Numbered from the stretch's first letter, positions 50,325 through 60,641 are shown. The stretch: 64,000 bases of DNA from Chloroherpeton thalassium ATCC 35110 (GCF_000020525.1 NC_011026.1:2400001-2464000), one strand, 5' to 3'. Translations and numbers: made by a program. Notes: generated from the letters alone by a model not told the origin.

Positions 50325-52139
50325 TTAGTAACGAACTTGATTTCGGCCATTATTTTTGGCTTCGTAAAGTTTTTCATCGGCTTTCGTCACCATTTCTTCG
50401 CGTTTTTCAACCATTTTATTTTCGCAAAGTCCCAAACTGATGGTCACTTTGAGCCCTTTTGCAATGCTGCTCCAATCAAATGATTCTACATTTTTGCGGA
50501 TTTTTTCGCAGGCCATTGCGCCTTTTTCAAGTGGGGTTTCGGGAAAAAGAAAAACAAATTCCTCGCCACCATAGCGAGCAACTAAATCCACCGATCGACA
50601 AGACGACGTAAAAATCTTTGCCATTTGTTTGAGTACTTCATCGCCGATTTGGTGAGAATATTTATCGTTGATTTTTTTGAAGAAATCAATGTCCGAAATC
50701 ACCATGGTTAAATGATGTCCGTAGCGTTCGGCGCGTTCAAATTCTTCTGCGAAGCGTTGGTCAAAATGTCGGCGATTGGCTAATTTGGTGAGCGCATCTT
50801 CTCTGGCTTGGCGGTCGAGTGCTTCGGCTTGTTCGCGAAGTTTTTCCAAAAGTTCGCTTTTCTGTTGATTGGCTTTTTCCAGCGATTCGTTCAGTTTTTT
50901 CATTTCATCGTAGGCCTGCCGAAGCTCCACATTTTTTAGCTGATAAATTTCGGCTTCTTTTTGCGTGCGATCCACTTCAAACTGAATGACAAGGCTTTTG
51001 GTTTTCTCTTTTGCTTGCTCGTTTAAAACCTCTTTTTCTTCTTCGTGGAATTTTTCATGAAACTCGAGCGCTTTTTCGAAGTTCATCATTTGCTTGTAAG
51101 AAATCGAAAGCGCCAGATAAACTTGAAACGCAAGCGTTTTCGCGTCGATTTCTGTGGAAATGCTCAAGGCTTTGTAAAGATATTTTGGCGCTTTAAATCC
51201 TTCATTTCGCTTGATGAACATTGATCCAATACCCAGCAGTGTTTTGGCTTCACCAAATTTATCGCCTAAGTTTTCAAAAAGCTGCCAGCCTTTGAAGTAG
51301 TAGGTAAGCGCACGAAGGTAATTGCTGGTTTTCTCAAAAATGTTGCCAATGTTGTTGAGCGAAATGGCTTCACCGTGGCGATCTTGAATCTCAATTCTAA
51401 TTTTGAGGCTTTCCTCGTGAAGTTTTAAGGCCGTCTCAAAATCTTCCATTTTTTCGGAAGCCAGGCCAATGCGGCTTAGCGTGTCGGCTTCGGCCTTTCT
51501 ATTCTGAGTTGATTTGGCTAAAGCCAGGCTTTTTTGGTAATAATTGATGCCGTGCTCATAGTCGCCTTGCAGCTCATAGATTCGCCCAATATTATTGAGC
51601 GAGTTGATTTGGTTGTTTTTATCGCCAATATGCTCATTGATGATGAGGCTCTTTAAATAATAATTCAGCGCTTGGTCGTAGTAACCAAGATGCTCATAAA
51701 CGGTGGCAATATGATTAAGGGAAATAACTTGGCCAATCTGGTCGTTGAGCTCTTCGCGAATTTTCAGAGACTCAAGGTAGTGGTAGAGCGCGTTGTCGTA
51801 GCCAGTCAGTTTAAAATAAACGCTGCCAATATGATCCAGTGTGCTAACCCAGCCAGCTTTGTCGTTAATTTCACGAAAAAGCCGTAGCGCTTCCAGAAGG
51901 TTGATCAGTGCTAATTCGGCGTTTCCTTCAAGCAGATAAAAATATCCTTGATTTCTTAAACTATATGCAAGGCCTGGTTTGTAAGAAGAAGTTCTTGATA
52001 AGCGAGCTGCTTCTTCGCTCAAAGCAAAAGAATATTTTAGGTCGGTGTGTTTAACCTCCCATGAAGCTTGGTTTAAAATATCTGCTTTTTCTTGGTCGTC
52101 CGATGCAGATTGAAGCTTGCTTGAGAGTTGTTCAAGCAT
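50325..52139 (-). CDS. TPR-repeat diguanylate cyclase (GGDEF)
   Basis: Makes c-di-GMP. 604 aa, cytosolic: no signal or membrane segment. Eight or so TPR units cover about residues 15-360 (for example ALYHYLESLKIREELNDQIG and ALNYYLKSLIINEHIGDKNN). A coiled coil at about 375-440 leads into the GGDEF domain at about 440-604. Its active site is RYGGEEFVFLFPETP, and DALTKLANRRHFDQRFAEEF marks the start. The inhibitory RxxD is not evident at the usual place. The TPR array likely receives a protein signal. It is transcribed alone. Confidence 0.92.
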   Translation of the reverse strand: MLEQLSSKLQSASDDQEKADILNQASWEVKHTDLKYSFALSEEAARLSRTSSYKPGLAYSLRNQGYFYLLEGNAELALINLLEALRLFREINDKAGWVSTLDHIGSVYFKLTGYDNALYHYLESLKIREELNDQIGQVISLNHIATVYEHLGYYDQALNYYLKSLIINEHIGDKNNQINSLNNIGRIYELQGDYEHGINYYQKSLALAKSTQNRKAEADTLSRIGLASEKMEDFETALKLHEESLKIRIEIQDRHGEAISLNNIGNIFEKTSNYLRALTYYFKGWQLFENLGDKFGEAKTLLGIGSMFIKRNEGFKAPKYLYKALSISTEIDAKTLAFQVYLALSISYKQMMNFEKALEFHEKFHEEEKEVLNEQAKEKTKSLVIQFEVDRTQKEAEIYQLKNVELRQAYDEMKKLNESLEKANQQKSELLEKLREQAEALDRQAREDALTKLANRRHFDQRFAEEFERAERYGHHLTMVISDIDFFKKINDKYSHQIGDEVLKQMAKIFTSSCRSVDLVARYGGEEFVFLFPETPLEKGAMACEKIRKNVESFDWSSIAKGLKVTISLGLCENKMVEKREEMVTKADEKLYEAKNNGRNQVRY

Positions 52140-52360
52140 AGAATATCATGTTAGAAAATGGCTAAAAAACGAAAACAAAGTAATTCTTTAAGCTACGGAT
52201 TTTAGGTGAAATGTGTGTAGGGTAACTATACACGGCTAACTTTCAGCCAAAATTTACAATCCTTTTTCATCCTGCGTATCGAATGAATTTACACAAATCC
52301 ATATCAAAAACATGTGGTTCTGAACACGAAAACGCAACGTTCAAAGGAAATTATACGCGA

Positions 52361-53172
52361 TTAGTAAGTCAGATTCACGCCAAGTGAGATGCCCTTTTTA
52401 AGCCATTCGGAAGAGATGTGTTTGGATTGTTCGAGCCCATAATCCGCGATTGAAATGTGTTTCGTAAAGTCCAGCATCAGGCGTGTGAGCGCCACAATTT
52501 TGAGCCAGGAATTTTCGGAAACATTCGGTTGGAATTCAAGCAAAACATGCGTTATCGAATGGGTGCGATCATCGAATTCACGAATGCGAAAAAGATGCTC
52601 AATTTTTGCCGCGTCGGAAAATGAGTTGGGCAGCCAAGCGCTCGAGAGAATCCCAAAACGATTCAAATGAAACACGACGCCAAAATATTCATCAATGCTT
52701 AGAAGATCGGTTTCCTCGCATGTCAGTTTTCCTTCACAGAAAGAAAGCCCCGCTTCTGAAAGTTTGGCGCAAATATCAAGCATTCTCAAGCCACTTTTTT
52801 CACGTAAGGTTAGAATCTGTTCGGGAGAAAGCGCGGCGACTTTTTTCTTTTGAGAGAGAATTGAAATGTTTTCACAAATTTCTTGAACTGTGTGGTTCGG
52901 GGAAAAACTCAAATGAACAATTTCGGTTGATGGCCATGCTATTTTGGAAAGCGCGGCGGGCGTTTCGACAACAACATTTGTGCAATCCAATTTGCGCACC
53001 GGCGGAAATTTTGCGGCTTGCTCTCTTGCGGCTTCAAAAAACGCGCCAAATCTTTTTTGTTGAAAAACTTGTTGGCTGCGTCTAAAAGCCGGCGAGCTTC
53101 CGGCAGCCCGAGTCGCTCGCCTTTTTCGATTGACGCTAAAATTTCTTCGATGGAGGGTTTTTTTTCGGTCAT
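52361..53172 (-). pseudogene. Degenerate MqnE/CofH-like radical-SAM relative, frameshifted
   Basis: Two overlapping frames read as one protein if one base is added to the six-base A/T run at 53053-53058, giving about 270 aa. The N-terminus SIEEILASIEKGERLGLPEA matches the start of aminofutalosine synthase MqnE and relatives. The tail matches too (LFRIREFDDRTHSITHVLLE, VALTRLMLDFTKHISIADYG, LKKGISLGVNLTY). In MqnE the iron-sulfur site follows a T-N-V segment (NPTNVCVNRCKFCAF). Here it is CTNVVVETPAALSKIAW, so all three cysteines are missing. The protein is also about 100 residues short of the family. It is either a non-catalytic paralogue or a decaying gene. It starts 7 bases after the GNAT gene. 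Confidence 0.6.
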
Positions 53173-53179
53173 TCAGCCA

Positions 53180-54313
53180 TCAAAAATTGATTTGATAAAT
53201 CGCGTATTCCTTATAAGGCTCAGCCTTGATGGCTTTGGCGAGTTTCATCATCGGTTCATTGTTTTTGAGAACCCAGCTTAGCTCGCTGGCGTTGATGCCT
53301 TTTTTAATGCCGACTTCCACAGTTTCTGCATTCATGATGCTGTCGATGCCTTTATTGCGATAAGCCGGAATAACGCCCATCGTAATGGTGCGAATCATTC
53401 TAATTTTTCGCTTGTACCAAAAATATTTTGCGATGCCCCAAGGTGTAAACGGATTGCCATTGACGTGCTTAAACGGCACGTTCATATCGGGAAGGCTCAA
53501 GGAAAAGGCGACAGGCTCGCCAGCGCTATTTTCAACGATGTAGATGAAATCTGGATCGGCTACTTGCTGAAATCCGTCGGCAAGCACATCAAATTCTTTG
53601 TCCGTCATGGGCACAAAACCCCAGTTTTTTTCCCACGCAGCATTGTAAATAAACTTGATGCGCTTGATTTCATTATTGAAATCTTTCATGTTGACATGCC
53701 GCAGATTGACTTTTTCACGTTTCATGACTAAGTCCGCAATGCGTCTCAAGCGAGTGATGTCGATGTTTTGTTGATCGACATACCAGGCAACCAGCTCTTG
53801 CTCCAAATAATGACCGTACTTTAAAGTTAGGTTGTTGTAATAAGGTGGGTTGTAGAGCATGAGAAAAACGGGTGAAGAATCATAGCCTTTGGTAAGCATT
53901 CCGCACTGGTCGTTCATTGATGGGCTAATCGGGCCGCGCATGGCGTTGAGCCCTTTTTGCTTGAGCCAGTTTTTTGCTGCGTCGAAAAGGGCTTTGGCGA
54001 CGCTTTGATCGTTGATGCACTCAAAAAATCCCCAAAATCCAATTTTGTCCTCGTGAATTTCGTTATGGCGGCGATTTTCAATAGCCGCAATGGTGCCGAC
54101 CATTTCTCCATTTTTCCAAGCTGTGAAAAGCGCGCGATCGGCATGTTCATAAAGCGGATACACACGTTTGTCCAAAGTTTTAACATAGTCTGGAATCAGC
54201 GGCGGCACCCAATATTTATTTAACTCAGCGTCATTCCGATAGATTTTCCATGCAAATTTGATGAACTGCACGACTTCTTTTTTCTGAACAGCCTCACGAA
54301 TTTCTATGCTCAT
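53180..54313 (-). CDS. GNAT-fold N-acetyltransferase-like protein
   Basis: 377 aa, two GNAT-like halves. The N-terminal half has ALFTAWKNGEMVGTIAAIEN and FDAAKNWLKQKGLNAMRGPI. The C-terminal half carries the acetyl-CoA pyrophosphate-loop type segment TMGVIPAYRNKGIDSIMNAE, followed by AETVEVGIKKGINASELSWV. This larger family is common in Bacteroidetes and Chlorobi and its substrate is not established. It is followed 7 bases later by the MqnE-like gene, so they form one transcript. Confidence 0.75.
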   Translation of the reverse strand: MSIEIREAVQKKEVVQFIKFAWKIYRNDAELNKYWVPPLIPDYVKTLDKRVYPLYEHADRALFTAWKNGEMVGTIAAIENRRHNEIHEDKIGFWGFFECINDQSVAKALFDAAKNWLKQKGLNAMRGPISPSMNDQCGMLTKGYDSSPVFLMLYNPPYYNNLTLKYGHYLEQELVAWYVDQQNIDITRLRRIADLVMKREKVNLRHVNMKDFNNEIKRIKFIYNAAWEKNWGFVPMTDKEFDVLADGFQQVADPDFIYIVENSAGEPVAFSLSLPDMNVPFKHVNGNPFTPWGIAKYFWYKRKIRMIRTITMGVIPAYRNKGIDSIMNAETVEVGIKKGINASELSWVLKNNEPMMKLAKAIKAEPYKEYAIYQINF

Positions 54314-54406
54314 TGATGTTATTTTTTGTTAAGGTATCGTAATGCTCTCATTTTGATTTTTTCCCTATGATCAAAATGGATGAACTGCTTAAAATCGCAG
54401 TCTGCG

Positions 54407-55459
54407 TTATTTTTTATCGGAAAGTTGCTTATAGCTTTCTCGCAAAAGTCTTTCGGTTGTTTCCCAGCTAATGCACTCATCGGTGATGGACACGCCGTAA
54501 ATAAGCTTTGATAAGTCAGCTGGGATTGGCTGATTGCCTTCTTTGAGATGGCTTTCGAGCATCATTCCAATGATGTAAGGATTTCCAGCAATGAATAGAT
54601 CTAAAATGCTTTGCCAAACCGGTTCTTGGCGTTCATACTTTTTGCCAGAGTTTGCATGGCTACAGTCGACCATCACAGCCGGTGCAAGGTCTGCTTTTTG
54701 CAATTTATCTGCTGCTTCATTGATGCTTTCAGGATCGTAGTTAGGCCGAGAAGAACCGCCTCTTAAAACAATATGTCCGGAGGAATTTCCCGTAGTTTGA
54801 ATAATGCTTGTTTTTCCATCTTGATCAATTCCCAAAAAATTATGCGGGTGCATTGCAGAGCGCATGGCATCAATGGCAACTTGAAGGCGTCCGTCTGTGC
54901 TATTTTTGAATCCAACAGGCATGGAAAGGCCGCTGGCCATTTCGCGATGGGTTTGCGATTCGATAGTGCGTGCGCCAATAGCTGCCCAACTAACCAAATC
55001 GTCGATATACTGAGGTGTAATTGGGTCTAAAAATTCCGTTGCGGTTGGAAGCCCCATTTCTGTAATTTCAGTTAGAAGTTGCCGAGCAGCACGCAGTCCA
55101 AACTGCATATCATAAGAATCATCGAGATGCGGATCGTTTATGAAGCCTTTCCAGCCGATGGTTGTACGAGGCTTTTCGAAATAAACGCGCATCAGGATGT
55201 AGACTTTATCTTTTAGCTCTTTGTGCAGTTTGGCAAGCTTCGAGGCATATTCTTTGGCTGCAGCAACATCATGGATGGAGCAAGGTCCAACAATAGCGAG
55301 TAGGCGATCGTCTTTCTTGTCGATGATATTTTGAACAACTTGTCGGGCTTCAACAACAATTTCGTTGGCCGCATCAGTTGTTGGCAATTCATTTTTTAGC
55401 GCACGCGGTGAAATTAAGCGAATTGTGCCTTTAACACGTAAATCTTGAGTCGGTTGCAT
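54407..55459 (-). CDS. 3-Deoxy-7-phosphoheptulonate synthase, AroFGH class
   Basis: First step of the shikimate pathway: PEP plus erythrose 4-phosphate. 350 aa, type I-alpha length. Motifs: [96 protein letters not shown], and the metal and phosphate sites [15 protein letters not shown] and [16 protein letters not shown]. Feeds the aromatic pathway whose trpE and trpD genes are also in the window. Divergent from the polysaccharide export gene. Confidence 0.93.
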   Translation of the reverse strand: MQPTQDLRVKGTIRLISPRALKNELPTTDAANEIVVEARQVVQNIIDKKDDRLLAIVGPCSIHDVAAAKEYASKLAKLHKELKDKVYILMRVYFEKPRTTIGWKGFINDPHLDDSYDMQFGLRAARQLLTEITEMGLPTATEFLDPITPQYIDDLVSWAAIGARTIESQTHREMASGLSMPVGFKNSTDGRLQVAIDAMRSAMHPHNFLGIDQDGKTSIIQTTGNSSGHIVLRGGSSRPNYDPESINEAADKLQKADLAPAVMVDCSHANSGKKYERQEPVWQSILDLFIAGNPYIIGMMLESHLKEGNQPIPADLSKLIYGVSITDECISWETTERLLRESYKQLSDKK

Positions 55460-55866
55460 AAATCGATACTAACGGTTAGCGTTCAAAAATCAGAATTGAA
55501 AAGGAATCGATTTTTGAAAATGATTTGAATTTACAAAGATGAGTAAAATCCCTCAGAATTCTCTTTTGCTTCTTAAAATAAGCAAATCTTGCGTAAGAAG
55601 CTGGCCGGCTTTTGTGCTTTCATGTGGATTTTGTGGTGGCAATTTTCGGGTGTGGCTGGATTGATACACGGTGGAAATATTGTTTTGCAAATTAAACGAT
55701 TCCTAACTAACTTCTGCGACCCTTTTAAAGATTTGGTAAACTCACAAAAACTCTAACAAATGATTCAGTTCCAGCCACTTGGTGTTATTTCGTAGAAATG
55801 TGGACTCTTGATTTCGTACTGATGAAATTTCTTCCCCAAGTTGCTTGTGAAAATGTTTCGATAAAA
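55460..55866. other. Divergent intergenic region, aroF-type gene / polysaccharide export
   Basis: 407 bases that must hold promoters for both directions. It is AT-rich around 55480-55580. No JUMPstart/ops motif (GGCGGTAG) was found and no RNA gene or repeat was recognised. The last 69 bases are open in frame with the export gene but precede its signal peptide. Confidence 0.4.
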
Positions 55867-58596
55867 ATGACAACACAAAATATTCGCATTTTTTTAAGTA
55901 AACCCCTAATCGTTTTTTTCTGGTTGAGCTTGACTCTTTCTTCTGCATATGCACAAGTATCATCAGACCAAATATTGAATCTGATGGGTGCCGATAAAGA
56001 TTTATTGAATCAAGTTAGCTCCGCAAATGCTGCTTCTGATAAAGATGATAACAGTAATAACAATTCTGCTGCCAGAGCGCCACAATCAAGACTGCTCCCA
56101 AGAGAAAATTCAAAAGTAGAGCAAATCCTCCAGCCGAGAAACGTGAAAACGAGAAATGAAAAGGCGAACCCGATAATGGTTGGCGCTAATTACGTTTTGC
56201 AAATCGGCGATAAAATCAATTTAGCAGTATTTGATTTTGCTGATACATCAACGGTAAAAAGGAAAGTTGCGGAATATGAATTGGCTATCACACGCGACGG
56301 GATGCTCGCGCTGCCTGGTATCGGGGTGATAAACGTGATTGGATTAGATTTAAGAGAGCTCCGGCAGGTTATTCAATATAAACTATTAGAAAAAAGCCAG
56401 ACAGCAGAGTCGATTGTCACATTACAACAAATTCAGCAGCGGCTGGTGCAATTTGGATACGACCTGTTTGATAACATTAGCTTTAATGTGAACCAGAGTT
56501 ATGTAGATATTCCTGTGCCCGCATCTTATGTCCTTGGGCCCGGCGATGTAATAAAAATTCAATTGTATGGAAATAAAAATACAACATACAGTTTGAAGGT
56601 TTCAAGAAGCGGAATGATTTCAATTCCTGAAATCGGGCCGATTTCCATCGCAGGACAAAGCTTTCAGAATGTTGAAGAAAAGTTGGAGAAGCTAATCGCG
56701 AGCCAAATGATCGGGGTTCAGTCCGACATAACGATGGGAAAACTTCGTTCTATTAATATTTATGTGTTGGGCAATGCCATGAAGCCAGGCGCATATATGG
56801 TCAACTCTTTAACGACCATGTTTGATGCGTTATTTGTGTGTGGTGGAATAAAGCCTATCGGGACGCTCAGAAACGTGCAACTGAAGCGAAATGGCAATAC
56901 CATTGTTACGATGGATATCTACAGCTTCCTGATGAATGGCGATAATAAGAAAGACATTCGCTTGCTGCCAGGAGATGTGATTTTTATCCCAGCAATTGGA
57001 AGAACGGCAGGAATTTCTGGTGAGGTAAAACGCCCAGCTATTTATGAACTAACAAAAAATGAGACAGTTCAAAACTTAATTAATTATGCAGGGGGATTTC
57101 TTCCAACGGCATTTCCTGGAAAAGCGCAAGTTGAAAAAATTAATGTTGTAGGCGAGCGATTTATTCAAGAGATAGATTTAAAGCAAGATTCGGTTTTAGA
57201 TCACCATGTAGTCGACGGAGATGTCTATTATGTTCCCTCTGTGTTAGATAAGGTAGATGACATGGTCACGCTTGATGGGCATGTCTATCGTCCGGGTGTT
57301 TATCAGTGGAAAGATGGCATGCGCTTAACGGATTTAATCCCATCGTATGATGTTCTGCTGGCTAAGCCTGAGATGGATTATGTGTTAATTAGAAGAGAGC
57401 TGCCGCCGAACCGTGAGGTAAAAGTCATTTCCACAAGTTTGAAAAAAGCTTTTGAAAATCAATTTTCGGTCGAAAATGTATCATTAAAGCCGAAAGATAA
57501 AGTTATCATTTTCGGGGAAGATGAAGCGCGAGATGAGAAGTTAAATCCAATACTTGATGAACTTCGTGCGCAGTCGGCTTCGGGAAAGCCTGTTCTTGTG
57601 GTGCAGGCGTCTGGCTTGGTAAAACATCCCGGAGAATATCCGCTTGAGGATGACATGCGGATAAGCGATTTGTTAAGGGCGTCAGGTTCTTTGAAAGAGG
57701 AAGCCTTTAGTATGAGTGCGGAATTAACAAGATATGACGTTGTTGGAAATGAGTTTCGAGAGATTCAGCACTTTCCAGTTGATTTGCAAGCTGTTTTAAA
57801 AGGGGATAAAAAAACGGATATACTCTTAAAAAGCCATGATATTCTGCACTTCAAGAAAATTCCTTTGTGGGAGGAGAATAGTTATGTTGAGGTGTCCGGT
57901 GAAGTGAGTTTTCCTGGTCGGTATCCAATTAAGCGCGGAGAAACCATGAAATCGTTGTTGAAGCGCGTTGGCGGGCTGACGGAGTTTGCCAGCCCTGATG
58001 CGGCATTTTTTATTCGCAACGACTTGAAAATGCGCGAACAGGACCAATTGGATAAAATGGTAAAGCGTATGGAGTCTGATTTGGCAATGTTTTCGTTGGA
58101 GCAAATGCAAAACAATCGAGAATCTATGCAAGGCTATCTGGCTGCAAAGGCGCTTCTTGATCAGTTAAAAGCCACGAAAGCAATAGGCCGGCTTGTCATA
58201 GATTTTCCAATGATTTTAGATAATATGGCTTCGAAAGAAAATGATATCTTGCTTCGCGATGGTGACAAGCTAATTATTCCTAAGAAGATACAAGAAGTAA
58301 CAGTCATTGGTGAGGTATTTAATCAAACCTCATTTATGTATGATGGGGACTTATCTCGAGATGATTATATAGAGCGTACGGGTGGAATGACAAATAATGC
58401 AGATGGTGGGGCTATTTACACAATTCGGGCAGATGGAATTGTAACAACGGATGATAATATTTTACCAGGTGATGTTATTGTTGTTCCTTTAGATGTAACT
58501 AGAATTGATTTTCTATCTCAGCTTTCACGAATCTCTGAAATATTATATCACTTGGCCGTAACGACAGCAAGTTTAAAAACTATTGGTGTGTTTTAG
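55867..58596 (+). CDS. Polysaccharide export protein with multiple SLBB domains (Wza-like)
   Basis: 909 aa outer-membrane polysaccharide exporter. ATG 55867 is chosen because a signal peptide follows (FLSKPLIVFFWLSLTLSSAY, then AQ). The Poly_export domain starts near residue 100 (YVLQIGDKINLAVFDFADTS) and recurs (SYVLGPGDVIKIQLYGNKNT). It is followed by several SLBB beta-grasp domains: YVLGNAMKPGAYMVNSLTTM, GEVKRPAIYELTKNETVQNL, LDGHVYRPGVYQWKDGMRLT, ASGLVKHPGEYPLEDDMRIS and SGEVSFPGRYPIKRGETMKS. Far longer than Wza (about 380 aa), as is common in Bacteroidetes/Chlorobi. First gene of the right-hand polysaccharide locus. Confidence 0.88.
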   Translation: MTTQNIRIFLSKPLIVFFWLSLTLSSAYAQVSSDQILNLMGADKDLLNQVSSANAASDKDDNSNNNSAARAPQSRLLPRENSKVEQILQPRNVKTRNEKANPIMVGANYVLQIGDKINLAVFDFADTSTVKRKVAEYELAITRDGMLALPGIGVINVIGLDLRELRQVIQYKLLEKSQTAESIVTLQQIQQRLVQFGYDLFDNISFNVNQSYVDIPVPASYVLGPGDVIKIQLYGNKNTTYSLKVSRSGMISIPEIGPISIAGQSFQNVEEKLEKLIASQMIGVQSDITMGKLRSINIYVLGNAMKPGAYMVNSLTTMFDALFVCGGIKPIGTLRNVQLKRNGNTIVTMDIYSFLMNGDNKKDIRLLPGDVIFIPAIGRTAGISGEVKRPAIYELTKNETVQNLINYAGGFLPTAFPGKAQVEKINVVGERFIQEIDLKQDSVLDHHVVDGDVYYVPSVLDKVDDMVTLDGHVYRPGVYQWKDGMRLTDLIPSYDVLLAKPEMDYVLIRRELPPNREVKVISTSLKKAFENQFSVENVSLKPKDKVIIFGEDEARDEKLNPILDELRAQSASGKPVLVVQASGLVKHPGEYPLEDDMRISDLLRASGSLKEEAFSMSAELTRYDVVGNEFREIQHFPVDLQAVLKGDKKTDILLKSHDILHFKKIPLWEENSYVEVSGEVSFPGRYPIKRGETMKSLLKRVGGLTEFASPDAAFFIRNDLKMREQDQLDKMVKRMESDLAMFSLEQMQNNRESMQGYLAAKALLDQLKATKAIGRLVIDFPMILDNMASKENDILLRDGDKLIIPKKIQEVTVIGEVFNQTSFMYDGDLSRDDYIERTGGMTNNADGGAIYTIRADGIVTTDDNILPGDVIVVPLDVTRIDFLSQLSRISEILYHLAVTTASLKTIGVF

Positions 58597-58636
58597 TTTT
58601 TTGAAAAAATATTTTGTTGATAAATAAAATTAAGGT

Positions 58637-59511
58637 ATGATTGAAGATGAAAAAATAAACTTATTAGAAGTTTGGAATATATTAATAGGACGGAAAGTAA
58701 TAATTTTATCTGTTACTTTATTTGTTCAGTTTTTAACTGTTTTATATGCTTTATTTGCGACACCGATTTATCGTGGTGAAGTCTTATTAGCACCAGCACA
58801 AGAAGATAATAGAAGTAAAATGTCAATATTAGCGGCACAATATGGTGCTCTTGCAAGCTTGGCTGGTTTTGATTTCGGCGGATTAAATTCTAATAAAATA
58901 GATGAATATATAGCACTAATAAAGTCAAGGGCATTTATTGCTGATTTTATTAACGAAGAAAATTTAATGCCAATTCTATTTGAGGATGATTGGAATAAAG
59001 ATGAAAATAAATGGATGGTTGAGAAGAATGACATTCCAACGATTGGAAAAGCATATGAATTATTTAGTAAAGATATTATAACTATAGATAAAGATAAAGA
59101 ATCTGGTTTGGTAAGTTTGTCTATTGATTGGCGTGATTCAGTTTTAGCTGCAAACTGGGCAAATAAAATAGTAAAAAAGTTTAATAATTATCAGAAACGC
59201 GTACAAGTTCAAGATTCTAAAAAGAGCTTAGATTTTATAAACAAGCAATTAGAAAATACCAGCATTGTTGAAAATAAAAACACTTTGTATAAGCTAATTG
59301 AAATGAACACAAAAACATTAATGATAGCTGAAATTACTGACGAATTTGCATTTAAAGTTCTTGATCCTGCGGTTGTTCCAGAAAAAAAATAAAACCGAAA
59401 AGAGGGTTAATTATTATTTTGGGTAGCGTGTCCGGATTTGTTTTCGGTGTGTTTGCTGCATTTATAACGCATTTTGCATCTGAAATAAAACAGTCAAAAA
59501 AAGATATTTAG
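58637..59511 (+). pseudogene. Chain-length determinant (Wzz-like), broken by a frameshift
   Basis: Inner-membrane polysaccharide co-polymerase. The N-terminal helix IILSVTLFVQFLTVLYALFA and the Wzz segment PIYRGEVLLAPAQEDNRSKM are present, and the frame ends VLDPAVVPEKK at 59392 (251 aa). The run A8 at 59382-59389 interrupts the frame. One extra A continues it as IKPKRGLIIILGSVSGFVFG, then VFAAFI, ending at 59511. That restores the second transmembrane helix and the proline-rich lead-in that every Wzz needs. As written the protein would lack its C-terminal anchor. The gene is AT-rich. Confidence 0.75.
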
Positions 59512-59563
59512 ATAAGATGGATATGGTAGTAATTTTGATCTAATAATTTAACTATTTGAAATA

Positions 59564-60613
59564 GTGATTTACTTTTTAGTCGCATTTACTATATCTATAT
59601 TGACCACGTGGCTGATCATTCATACTGAGCATTTTCACTATATTCATACACATGATAATGATTTTAGTGGCATTCAGAAATTTCATGAAGAGCCTGTTCC
59701 TCGGATAGGTGGAATAGCCATATTAGCAGGTTTATTAATTGGTAGTATATACCTTGGTTTTCATAAGGGAGAGATGCAGAAACTACTAATTTGGATTGGT
59801 ATAGCCTCGGCGCCAGCGTTTATGGGTGGATTTATTGAAGATATAACAAAGAAAGTGTCCCCAGGGATCCGTTTAAGTCTTGCTTTTGTGTCTGCATCGG
59901 TTGCATTTTTTTTTATGGATTTTTCAGTTATGAAAACTACTTGGGGATGGCTTGATCAACAAGTTCCAGTAATTAGTTTTCTAATAACCCTTTTAGCAGT
60001 GGGTGGAATAACAAATGGCACAAATATTATAGATGGCTTTAATGGATTATTACTCGGTTATAGCATATTAGTTCTTGGTGTTTTAGGGTTTGTTTGTTTT
60101 CAGATTAATGATGTTGCCATGCTTGATATGATTTTAATTTTTATTGGTAGCATATGCGGCTTATTTATTTTTAATTTCCCAAGAGGACGAATTTTTACAG
60201 GTGATGGAGGGGCATATTTAATTGGATTTTTACTTGTTACATTATCTTTTCTTATCGTGAAGCGTAACGAAGAAATATCGCCATGGCTGCCGTTTTTAAT
60301 ATTAATACATCCTATTTTTGAGACATTATTTTCAATGTATAGGAGAAGTATTCTTCGTGGTAAATCGCCATTTAAACCGGATAGTATACATTTACATACA
60401 CTAATTCATCGTAGAGTCATTCCTCAGTTAGGTGAAATTGCTAAAAAACATCATAATCCAATTACATCTGTATTAATTTGGGGAATAGTAATGGCAAGTG
60501 TTATTCCTGCTATTATCTGGTGGGAAAATAGTTTTCTGTTGATTGTTTTCATATTCTTTTATTGCTTTTTATATATTTGGATATATCTTCGTATTATTAG
60601 ATTTAATTATTGA
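59564..60613 (+). CDS. WecA/MraY-type undecaprenyl-phosphate sugar-1-phosphate transferase
   Basis: Starts O-unit or polymer synthesis by moving a sugar-1-phosphate to undecaprenyl phosphate. 349 aa, about 11 helices. Starts with GTG at 59564. Family motifs: PRIGGIAILAGLLIG; the Asp-rich NGTNIIDGFNGLLLGY; GDGGAYLIGFLLVTLSFLIV (catalytic Asp region); and the histidine motif HLHTLIHRR. This set is typical of WecA/TagO/WbpL. Which sugar is used (GlcNAc, FucNAc or other) is not known. It is strongly AT-rich, like the gene before it, suggesting common acquisition. Confidence 0.88.
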   Translation: MIYFLVAFTISILTTWLIIHTEHFHYIHTHDNDFSGIQKFHEEPVPRIGGIAILAGLLIGSIYLGFHKGEMQKLLIWIGIASAPAFMGGFIEDITKKVSPGIRLSLAFVSASVAFFFMDFSVMKTTWGWLDQQVPVISFLITLLAVGGITNGTNIIDGFNGLLLGYSILVLGVLGFVCFQINDVAMLDMILIFIGSICGLFIFNFPRGRIFTGDGGAYLIGFLLVTLSFLIVKRNEEISPWLPFLILIHPIFETLFSMYRRSILRGKSPFKPDSIHLHTLIHRRVIPQLGEIAKKHHNPITSVLIWGIVMASVIPAIIWWENSFLLIVFIFFYCFLYIWIYLRIIRFNY

Positions 60614-60641
60614 TTAAGTTTTTAATAAAAAAAGAAAAAAC

